The translations under genes and the position numbers were made by a program. A stretch of DNA of 64,000 nt, from assembly GCF_963678635.1 (NCBI RefSeq), contig NC_087070.1, positions 41,607,831-41,671,830 of the forward strand, written 5' to 3'. Below the pieces are notes generated by a model that was not told the DNA's origin, made no database searches, and saw only the letters and a program-made list of their open reading frames with translations. Positions 48,701 to 60,700 of the stretch are shown one piece after another. The stretch comes from Symsagittifera roscoffensis (Eukaryota > Xenacoelomorpha > Acoela > Convolutidae). Numbering within the stretch: the stretch's first letter is position 1; every line of letters starts with the position of its first letter.

Positions 48701-51700
48701 TCCACAGACAGCAATCATCCCTAAAATCCAGTTTGTTCGTTATCGGAGTTTAGCTAGAAACTTCCACTTGCAATCAGCTACGGAAAAAACAGAACTGGAA
48801 CAACTGACAACAACTACTCAAGCAACGAAAGATTTCTGGATTGGGTCGTCCGTTGATTTGCCAACATTATCGAAAGTTGCACTCAACTACGGGTTTCTGG
48901 TATGTTCGTCTGCTGTTGTTGAGAGAGTGTTCACGTACTACAACAAACTGCTGACGGAAGACCTACGCAGACTGGACCCCCCAAAAACTCAAATGATTGC
49001 TGTTTCTTTACGTGAATAGCAATAAAATTTGAAAAATTTCAGTTTTTTTTCCGCGTATTTTAGCGCATAAAGGCAAAATTTTTGGGTAATCAGCGCCTAA
49101 AAAAAAGAAAAAACTCCGCATCCCGCATCGCGTAATTTGCTAAAAATCTCCGCGTATATATCTAATGCCTGGTTAACACTGATATTGCTCACGCTGACGG
49201 AGTTCGCTAGATAAGTTGAAGGTGAGACGGGACCGGTTAAAAAATTGGATAAAATAGTAATAATGAATATCACAACCGGGGCGGAGACGCTTCCTCCTCG
49301 GGATTCGACCGTCTGACGACCCAACAGGTCCCCATTTTGTACTATTTTAAGATACCCATGTTTGTCTGACCGACCCTAAAATTTTTCTAAAGCCCCCAAT
49401 GCACAAATTCACAATTTTTTTTTGGGGGGGGCTGGGCTTAAGATGCATTGTTTGGTTAATATTTTCTTAAATCAAATCCATTAAAAAACTTTTTTCGCCT
49501 GTTTTTTCATAAATTCGCTTTCTGCGCAAAAAAAGTGTAGATTCACAATTGGGTCTTTAGAGTAATTTGGGAGAGCTCCGGTCGCCTTCAAAAAGAAGTA
49601 TAGAAAACGAAAATGTAATCTTTTCTTGTTATATACCAATTTGACATATAGCAAGATGCCTATACTCGAGAAATGTTTAGATCCACCATTGCATGGGCAT
49701 AAATATATTTCAGAATGTATACAAAATATTCGGCAAAAATTGGCTAGTTAAAAACTGAAATTTGTTTGGAGAAAAAACCATCTGTTTTCCTTCACTTTCT
49801 TCGAAAGTACGAATAAAAAAATTAATATATGCATGTTGTTCATTCTAATGAGGTGTGTAGTCATCAACTTTTTTTTGCTAATAACATCATATTAATGTCG
49901 GCATAATCCGCTTCACGAGGTCCTGCTCTAAATTTCGTATAAATTCTTACCCTCTTTTGGCAATCTCGCAACACGTTGGCGCGACTTCGGCGGTAATTCC
50001 CTTGCCAATTGTCTTTCAATGCGGGTTTTTTAAAATATCGCGAGTTATCTTTTATTGCGCGTTGTCGTATCAAGTGCTTTCGAGGTCCAGAGTTCGACTC
50101 CTGGGCGAGAAAGGTGCCACAAAAAAACCATTTCATTGTTGTCGTCTTTTCCTTTTCCAATCCATTATTCGGTCAATTTCGGTTCACTTGGTTTGACTCG
50201 ACCGTTGAACTCTGAGACGCTGTCATTGAAATTCAAAAAAATGTTCGTGAAACTCTCAAAACTTAGAACACCCCTTCAAAAACACGGAGGCAAATGATAC
50301 GGAGACTAATATTTGATAATACATTACAAAGAGTGAGCGAACAAATGTTAAAAACAAATAGCTTGCAGTTGTTTTGGTTTCAGGGAACCTTTTCCTAACT
50401 GTCTGGTGCATGGGAGACGACACCTCCTCCGCCAAAATCAAAGTGGGTGTTCTCTTCCCCCGGACAAACAGTTACCTGTATCTGGGTGGTTTGGAGAACG
50501 GAGTTGAAAGGAAGATTAATATGACCCCTCAAAGTCTGTGGTGGCCATACACTATGGACACTAACTATGGACTCCTTCATGAGCTGACGGTGACTATAAT
50601 TCCAGAATTTCTATTGATTTCTCTTTTAAACAATGTCTAATTCGCAATATGAGTAAATGTGATGACATTCAGATATAGACGTTTTTGCTGGGCTAGGGAA
50701 AGTTGCCACAAAAAGACAAGCTGAAGTCGGGAGCGGTATTTGAACTGTCTTCTAAGCTATCCAATTCCCATTCTAAAGGTCGATGGTTCAAGATCATTCG
50801 TACATAATCGTTTTCTCCTTTTCTTGAACGTGAACGTAAATCTATCCTTTAATTTTTTGAGAAAACGAAATTTTAAGATGGCAAAGTAACCATTTTTTTT
50901 TCAAGAATCCAGCTCACTTTTGAAAAATTCTTGTGAGTTAACCATAATCAGTCGACCAATGAGAGTTGAACCACATGTTTGTCGGTGCTTTCCCTCGTGG
51001 ATAATAGTTTGATGGATCTACTTAACAATCTCTCCCCTTAGGTATCTACAAAAGAATCTCCACCCCTATAAATAAATACAGTAAGTTAGCACTAGAGCTT
51101 CTAGTGGGAATTATAGTTTTGCTGCATTAGACTAACTTATCTACCTAACAATCTGTCCTTTTTTCTGAAAGGGGGGGGGGAGATTGTTAAGTAGATCCAG
51201 TTTGATAATTATTTTATTGAGGTGGACGTGGAGCTTGATGGTGTTGTGGTGGACAGGTACACTCAGAAGTTCGGCTTCCGCCATGTCTCTCTCGACAACA
51301 CCTCTCTCTACATCAATGGAGTGAAGACATACCTCACCGGAATCAACAAACACGAAGACTCTGACGTAAGTTATTGCATGGTAGCAAGTGTTCATGCCAA
51401 CAGAAAAAAATAGTAGAAACCAGGGGCGGATTAAGGGGGGTGGGTGTCGGACACCCTTTTCTTTCAGGGATTCGACCCCCTGCCGACTCAAAGGGTCCCC
51501 CCTTTGGTACTTTTTAAGAAATCCACTTTTGGCCGGCCGACCCTAAATTTTTTCTAAATTTTTTCTTATATATTGAATGAATGACATGTTTCCAGCATAA
51601 GACCTAATGTTTAATGGGCTATCGAGTGCAACGTTTACAAAAGCTTAAATCAGAACGTCTCAGAATCATTCAGTCTAGAACTTTCTAGATTTTTTTTTGA

Positions 51701-54700
51701 AAAAAGTTCTGAACTATTTTAGCAAAATGAACTCGATTCAACTTCAAGGCTATACATTATAGCTTTTAATAAATTTTTCGGACAGCGCATTAAATTTTTG
51801 AAACAATACTGAACGTCAAATTTGAACTAACATGAAATACTGTTTTGAAGGTTCGCGGTTGCCTTTTTTTTCGGCGTTTTTTGCTCTGAAAAACTACTCG
51901 GCAAATCGTTGTTGAATTAAAAACCCCTTTTTTAAATGTGCTCTTGAAATAAGGCACAAACAAATTCTCCTAAAAAGCGCAATCATTTTACTTTGCTCTT
52001 TTGACTGTTCAAGTGAAGTTTTGAAAGTTCGATTGCAATTTTAACGCCATTTCACTGTCTCAAAGTCATAATTATTTCAAAAAAATTAAGACACCGTCCA
52101 ATAAATTAGTTGGAAGCTATACCTCTCCTTTTAATTTTCAAAACAAATGCGTGCACAGATTCTTTTCAGTCAGAAACGAATCAACGAGACTCAGTAGCTT
52201 AAATTTTTTTTTAACTGCAACTGATTCTATCTATAAAATAACTTGAAATATTTTAAAGTTTCATAATTTAAACTGAGTAGCTTGCTTAAAAAAGCTTAAA
52301 ATTTTCACAAGTGATTCTGTCTATAAAATAACTTGAAATATTTCAAAGTTTCATAGCTTGAACTGCTTGCTAAGAAATTAAGGTTTTCACCAACCGATTT
52401 GGTTCGTGAAATAATTTAAAATATTGCAAAGTTTCATAGCTTGAAAAGCTTGTCGAGAAAAACTTTGCGAAAAACTAATTTGAACACCTTCAGCACATGA
52501 ATGACATTAAAAGAAAACTTTTCGCCATCCGATTCGCTTTATGAGCTAACCTGAAATCTTAAAGTTCTCAAGCTTGAATAGCTTGCTTAGAAAAACTTAA
52601 ATTTCCACGAAGCGATTATGTATATGATATAACTTGAAACTTTTCAAATTTTCATAGTTTAAATAGCTTCTGTAGAAAACTTTGTGGTTCTTACTAACCG
52701 ACTCGGTATATGAAATTATTACAATTTTCATAGCTTTGGATAGCTTGCTTAGAAAACCTAACTTTCCACAAAGCGATTTGGTCAATGATATAACTTGCAA
52801 TAATTCTTTGCTTAAAAAACTTGCTTGGAAAAACTGAAAATTTCTACAAATCAATTCGGTCTATGAAATAACTTGATTTATTTTGTAGCCTGAATAGCTT
52901 GCTTAAGAACAACTGGCCAATTGGTTTCGTGAAATGTGTTGAAACACTACGTCTAATTGCTTCAATAGCTAGCATAGGAAAAGTTTTTGCCAACCGATGC
53001 AATCTATGAAATATCCTAAATTGCTTCATCAACTGAATGGCCTCAATGGAAAAACTTGATTTTTCCTTCAACCGATTCACTCTACTTGATCATTTGAAAT
53101 ATTTCAGAAATACACAGCTTCAAAAACTTGCATAAACATTTTTTTATTTTTTCACCAACCGATTCAGCCTACAAATAACTTCATAAGTTTTTCAGAGTTT
53201 CACAGCTTGTATGGCTTGTTGAGAAAAACTTGAACTTTTAATTTAATTTAATAATTTCAACACTTCAATGACATTAAAAGAAAACACTTAAATTGTCCGC
53301 CATCCGATTCGCTTTATGAAATAACTTGAAACCTTAAAGTTTCAAAGCTTAATAGCTGGCTTAAATAGCTGGCTTAATAGCTGGCTTAAATTTTTATTTT
53401 TAGCAAGTGTTTCTGTCTGTTAGATAACTTGAATTCATTCATAGCTTGGAAAAATTGGAATTTTCCGCAAACTAGGTCGCTCCATGAACGACTTGAATTA
53501 TTTTTTAAAGTTTCCTTGCTTGAATAACTTGCATATAAAGAAGTCTATTTTTTGCGACATGATTTGGTCTAAAAAAAATAAATTTAATTTTTTGAAGTTC
53601 ATCGCTGGAATAGCTTGCAGAGAAGAACTTCAAACCTTTCAAAAATACATAGCTTCGAAGGCTTGTTTCGGAAAAAAGTTTCAAATTTTGCGAAACATTT
53701 TGCTTGTTTTTTGCTGGAATAACTTGCTCGGGAAAACCAATTTTTCATAAAACGCTTTTGTCTAAGAAGTATCTTGGAATTTTTTGAAGATCATCGCTCA
53801 ATTAGCTCGCCTAGAATTATATTTTTTGTTAAGTTTTTCAGACATTTGGACAACAAAATTTTTTTTGAAGTTTTCATAGCGTTTTTAGATTACTTGCACT
53901 TCTTTCTGATTGATTTAACTGAAGTTCTTGTAATGAGCCATTGAAATTTTATTTCAGTTTTTCATAGCTCTAATCACTTGCTTGCGATTAACTTCAACAT
54001 TTCTCGAGTTGTCCTGGTCTATGAAATAGCTTGAAAGATGTCAAAGTTTGTTTAAAAAACTTCAACTTTTAGCCATCAGCTTTGCTTCATGAATTAACTT
54101 GAATTATTTCAAAGATCAATCGGTTAATTGGCTTCAAAAAATATATTTACTTTTCGCTGTCCGATTTTTCTTCTTGGATTTTTGCGATTTGGTTCAGCTT
54201 ACAAAAAATCCTGAAATATTTCGAAAAATCAACGCTTGATTGGCTTTAAATTAACAATCGAAGTTTTGCTATACGAGTAGCTTCATGAATTAACTTGAAA
54301 TGTTGAATTGTATCAACTTTAAATAGCTTGAATAGCCTACTAAAAAAAACCTCAATTTTTTGCAAACTGACTTGTTCTATGAAATAAATTGAAATATTTA
54401 AAGTTTCTTTGCTTGAAAAATTTGCACAGGAAAACTTCACGTTTTTGCAAAATAATTCAGTCTAATAATTCCATATTCCATCACTCGAGTGGTTTCAGTA
54501 CAAAACTGCAGTGTTATGTTATCTGATTTTCTTCCTGAATTAAGTTGATATGTTTCATAGCTCGAATAGCTTATCTAGAAAAAACTTACTTTTTGAGAAT
54601 TTGTAAGGTCTATAAAAAACTTCAAATCTTTCATTGTTGCTTAGATTAAATAGCTTACTTAGCAAAAATCAATTGTTCACGGACCGCTTTGGTCTCTATT

Positions 54701-57700
54701 AACCTAAAAAAGTTCAAAGTTTCACAGCTTAAAAAGTTTGCTGAGAATTACTTCGACTTTGAACATACCGAATCGATCTCTGTAAAAACTTGAATTTTTT
54801 CAAGTTTTCAGCGCTCAAATAGCTAGCTAAAAAACGTCGTTTTCGCGAGCAGATTCTCACTATGGAACAACTTGAAACAATTCAAAGTTTTATCGCTTGA
54901 GTAGCTAGCTAAAAAAAAAACAAGTTTCGCGAACTGATTCCCTCTAGGAAACACTTTGAAATATTTGCAAAATTTCTTGAATGGCTTCAATAGATAAATC
55001 TAAAATTTTCTCCACCCGATTTTTTTAAACTTGAAATGTATCAAAGCTTCATAGCAAAAATTCAATTTTTCTTAAGAAAAAATTCACGTTTTGACGCACC
55101 GAGTTGGTCTGAATTAACCTTTTGTTGTTTAATGTTTCACATCTTGAAAAATTTGTTTAAGAGCAACTTGATTTCGCTCATACCGATTCACTCTTGAAAT
55201 GTTATTTCTTGAAATGTTTCAATTTTTCATCGCTTGAATAGCTAGCTAAGAAAAACTTACTTTTGGGTAACCAATTCACTCTAAGAGTTTGGAATGCCTA
55301 AAGGTTTCATAGTTGAATAGCTTGTATATACTAACTATGAGGGGAAGCGCGCGCCAAAAATTGCATTTTTTTGTCAAAAAAAAATCCAAAAAGTGCCTGA
55401 AAACGCTTTTTTTGAACTGTTTTTTCATAAATTTGTCTGCGGCGGAGAGAATTTGGCAAAAACAGCGTCTTTTTAGAGCTTTAGGAGAGCTCGGAAAATC
55501 AATTTGGCCGACCTAAAAAAAGGCCGTCAAAAATTTTGAAGTTTTTTTGAAAATCCTCCCCCCCCTCAAGAAAATCCTAGATCCGCCCCTGGTGAAAACG
55601 CCGGTAGCCGATAGCTATGCTAGTAGCACAGAACGTTATCGCCACATTAATCAGTCCAAAACAAACTAATTTTTCTATAAAAGGAGTAATAAACGTAATG
55701 AGAACTATTATACAGGTCGTGATTTTTTAATTTTTTTTTGAGAAAAGTCTTAAGATTTGTTCATGCTCATTTTTGACTTTTAGCGGTTCAATTTTTGACT
55801 TCTGTTTAAGTTTAGTTCATTTCCTTAATTAAAACGAACGTCACAGAAACAAAATTTCAAAAATGAAATTTAATTACCAGGTTTCGCAGTGAATTAAAAA
55901 TTTTACCTTTTGATTTAATTTTTCAAATTGGGTTGAATTTATCAAAAAAGCATCAATCATAAAGAGTTCGTGAAATTCAAACAGCTTTAGGAGCGTATAT
56001 TTTTTCTTCAAAATTCGAAAGCTGAAGTTTATTAAAAAACAAGTCAGTTTTTTTCTGTTCTCTTGCCTTCCTTACTCGTTTTCAACTGTCAGTTGTCTAT
56101 CGTCTATAATTTTTGTCGCTTCATTGATAGCAGGATAATTTTGAAATTCAGCTAAAAAATAAGAATTTTTTTTAGTATAATCAGTTTTTTTAGACTTTGG
56201 TCAACTTTCATATAGCAAACGGTGCTCAATTGCTTTAATCGCTTAAAATTAGGCTAAAAATCATGAGTCAAAGCTGGATCAATTTATTGAAAACATTTTT
56301 TGCTAGAATTATTCAGGAATGATCTTAATCAACATTTACCAAACTATTACAAAGTCGCTCAATGCGCTGCTGATACAATGATGTCTTTTTTGGAGATAAC
56401 GATCAGGATACTGTTCTAAGTCAGCTGGAATACTGTTAAAAAAGGTATAAACAATTTCCAAAAAATCTTTCCTTAGAAATTAAAAAGGAAATTAAAAAAT
56501 AGACAAGACTGCTCCTTTATCAGAGCAAAGCCCTGAATGTTTTGAATGTCCCTTACTGCATATCGAATAGTTTTAGAGAAAAAATAATGAAAATCTATAA
56601 ATTTGGAAAATATCAAGTGTGAATTTTGAGTCGTACAAAATTAATACAACCGATTAACTAGCCTCAATTCAGTTTGAGAAGATTTTGTTCCTGTTAATTC
56701 GCTATGCATAAATAATTCCCGTGTTGCTCTCATTATTATCAATAAATTCTTCAAAGCGCGCATAATTTAGTCCAGAACATGGTCAATTCGGCAATTTTCA
56801 AACCACAGAACTTTACGAAAAAACATCGGAGGTAAAATATCTTTTTAAATTTGAACTCAGGAAGTTGATATATTCAATGAGGTATAAGACAATTTTGTTG
56901 AAACGATTAATTTGATCGGCGAAAATTTATTGAATAAAAAACCACATCGAGCATAAATATTCCGTTTTCTTCGAAAGTCGGAACAACAAGACTGCTCGTA
57001 TATCAGGGAAAAGCCCTGATTATTCCGACTGCACATGAGGCCATTGTAAAGTGATAATAGAATCAAATTGCTGGTCCCAATTCAATTTGGAACGCATTAA
57101 TTCATTTCTTACGCGTGTTATAAGTACGCATTAAATCGCACTTTATTTATCCCAAATTGACAAAAGTTGCAATTTTCAAACGCCCGTAACTTTACAAAAA
57201 ATGTTCATATCTTTACAAAATTACAAGAAAAATCTTTTTAAATTTGAGCTTAGGATAACAATATCTCTCAGATTTAAAAAAAATCCGTCAAAAACGCTTA
57301 GTTAACAAGTCGAATTTTTGACTGAATAAAAAAACCACACAAGCGTAAATATTACTCACTCTCTTCGAAAGTCAGAACAATAAAAACAAATGAAGACTGG
57401 GAGAAAACAATCACATTCGACATGAAAATGAGTAGTTGAAGACAAAGCATTCGTCAATAACTTTGCTGTTGTACTTGGCCAAAGTTTGAATTATCGACAA
57501 AAGTATATCGCGTTTCGAAAATGGAACTTGCAAAAAAATTTTACACACCATTGAAAGGGCACCAAGCCTAAAAAAGAACTCAAGGCGTGAGGATGAATTA
57601 GGTTTCATGCCTTTTTGCGGTTTGCATTTAAAATTTTCCGCAACTGTATTCAACTAGGTTAGACCTGTTTTCCTCTGCTGTAACCTTAAAATGATTCTTC

Positions 57701-60700
57701 TAACAACCGGTTGTACATTGTTGCAGATCAGAGGGAAGGGTCTGGACTACGCCCTGATTGGACGAGACTTCGCGAACCAGAAATGGCTGCAGTCGAATGC
57801 ATTCAGAAGCAGCCACTACCCTTATGCACAGGAGTACTTGGAGATGGCAGACTCGCAAGGAATCATGGTCATCGGGGAGTGTCCAGGAGTGGGCATTCAG
57901 TGAGAACAACTGTGCCCTTCTTACTTAATTTTTAAAAATGTGGTTCCTGTGAATTGCAGATGAGCTATCAGTAAACGTTAACTGTCCTGCCGAGGACAAT
58001 CCATTTGTATTTCCCTTCTCCCCATCGGCTCTTTTCCAGTCCCCCTCTTTGATTTTTTCTGAAATCCAATATTTGAAGGTATTTTTGAAATGACTTTTCA
58101 TGTTAGAAAACAGCGTTAAAACGTGCTAGCATGAACAGGAGAACAAATTTTTCAAACAAGTCAAACTGGAAAAGAGCCTCCCCATCTTAGTCCCCCCCCC
58201 ACTCCACCACCATCCCTTGTTCAAGGAGGTCTATACTTTAGTGTGCGCGTTAATTGTTAAGATCCTTTTCCCCAATCGACTGGTTTTTTCATCATATAAA
58301 CTATTTGACCATATATGACCATACATGAAGCGCTGCATGAATCTTTATCGTCTAACTTGAGACAAGTTTTGTTAGTTATAGAACAAACCCTGTATCTGAT
58401 AAAGAAGGTTAAGTTTTACCAATCAAAATCGAAGCTTGTCAAAAAGCCGTTTTGTAATCTCGGGGTTTTATGAAAAGTTAGGTCTTAAATAATTTTAAAA
58501 ACTTTGAATGCATTGTTCAATCTCTAAACTAATGGAAATTGAAGAAGATTATAGAGTCTTAGTTTTTACTTTTTTCTTTTTGGAATACTTCGATTGATGA
58601 TGCCAGCTAAATTTTATTTTTCAAACCCAATAAACCCTATTTTTGCCTTAAGAGATACGAGATGGCTTTGTTTTGAAAGTTTGGACGTATAAATTAAAAT
58701 TCAGACGGACAAGAAATTTTGATATGCTGTGACATCAGTTTTGTGGTGTCTCAATTTTTAACCCCACGTTATTTAACCCCCTATGTTTACACCCCTTACT
58801 CTTTAACCACGGAGGTGCTATTCTCCCCTTCCTTATAGAGTCAAGGGATGCGGCATCATCGGGTTTGTCCAGAACAACAAATGTTGTAAAGGGCTGGTAT
58901 TATGGCATACAGTCAAATAGTCTTTGGCGAATTTAGACTAAATATCTGTTATTTTATTTTTTGCATATATTTTTAAATAGAAATTTTATCAATTTTTCTG
59001 AGAAAAGACGTCTTCTTGCAGCCTCTCGGAGACGTAAAAAAACTAGTCTTGACAAGCGTTCGAAAAATGCTGTCTCTAAAAGTTTAATCCCGGAACGATT
59101 GCTCGTTTGGTGTGATGCTTGGTTTAGACTACGGGTGGCAATTACTTTAGATATTGCGTTGTACGCCGACAAAAAATGTATATTCGCAATTGTAGATGGT
59201 TAAAAAATTTAGATAAGTTTTCATCTAAATTGATCGTTATTTGAAAATAGCTTAGATTAGATTAACTTTTCAGACACAACCAGTTCTCATTTCATTAAAG
59301 TTTAGCTATTTAATCTTTTTTTGACAAGAATATTTTCAAGATCATGTTCATATTTTGAGAAATTTAACTATTTTGCTTGCAAAATTGAACTATAGCGTTC
59401 GGATTAGGTTTCAAGTGTAAACTATCGGTAGAGTAATTTCTCTTCAAATCTAAACCACATTTAGAAGCTTGGTTGTTACTTCGTTTCCTTTTGCATTTTT
59501 TTTTGCAAATAAAACTTGATTTTTGCAGGCGCTATGGCTACTTATCTCTTTGAAACCAGTTTTAACATGGTTCCAACAATTGGTACTAAAAAGGGGTTAC
59601 TTGGTATCCAGGTTTGAGAAATGTTAGACCAGATTGCTAAATTGAAATCAAGTTATTGCCTCAAAAAATGTTTTTTTTTGAAAGCGGTTAAAGTTGTGTA
59701 GCTGCAGTTTTTTGATTTTTTTCTCTTATTTTTCTTGTTCCGAATTTTGAAAAAAATGCGAAGTTTTTATGCTTGGGTTGTTTTTTTATTTCAGTCAATT
59801 TTCGACTTCCTAACTAAACTTTTTGACGGATTTTTTTTACAGCATCTGCAAGATATTGTTGCTTGAGCTCGATATCAAAAAGATGTTTAAGCTGTGATTG
59901 TTTCATTACGAGGCCAAACTGTGCACTGGATAGGAGCACAATTTTGTGTCTGCATGTTCCTGGATTCCAGAGACAAGTCTTTAAACATGTGAAAATTTTG
60001 TCGGAACGATCAAAGGAAATTAAAGAACAAAAGAAGAACAAAGGGAGCGTCCTTTTTGCGGAATCCGCTTACAATGCACAAACTGCACAGTTGGGCCTCG
60101 TAATGTTTTTGTATCGTTATGTGGGTTGCTAACTTGGTCATTTTGGGATAATTAAAGCGCGATATAATGAGTTTTCATAACACGCGTAAGCGTTACAATC
60201 TGAAAAAGGCCAGAAATTTACTGTATTAACACAGTACGAGACGCTAAACACGCTCACTGTAGTTTATATAAGGTGTGGAGGAACAAAATGAAGAAAAATG
60301 AAAAAAAAAACTTTTTTTAAAGGCTTCGTCAATAAGTGACCCTCAAAATTTCATTTGGCGTTAAAGTGCAGTCTGAACATTTGGGGAATTGAACGAGCTT
60401 ACTTTAACAAAACTAACGGAAAATGTATCGAAAGTTTGTGTCACCAAGTGCTATAATTTACAATTTTTCTGTTCGTTTCTAACGAAGTTTTATTTTGATT
60501 CTCTTACTTTCTTTTTTCATTTCTACTGATATTTTACGATGAACAAAAGATGAAAAAATTAATACTTCAGGCCTTGATTAAAGAATCTCGTCCTCGTGTT
60601 TGTTGTGATCTTTTAGTGCATTCTTCAAAAAAAAAAATTTAAATTCTGCAAAAGTTTTAGCATGGCTGAAAAAGTTAAATAAAAAACATAACTCTTTTGA

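Noticed and set aside
50590-50640. Continuation of the GUSB exon 5 frame to the stop at 50640
   Set aside because: Homology to the family ends at the donor gtgact and resumes in phase at exon 6; the extra 16 codons are intronic.
52150-55325. A CRISPR array
   Set aside because: The units are long, diverged and contiguous, with no constant repeat plus variable spacer pattern, and the context is a eukaryotic intron.
58961-59203. A basic 80-codon frame in GUSB intron 7
   Set aside because: It has no recognised motif, lies in AT-rich intron, and a similarly long frame exists on the other strand.
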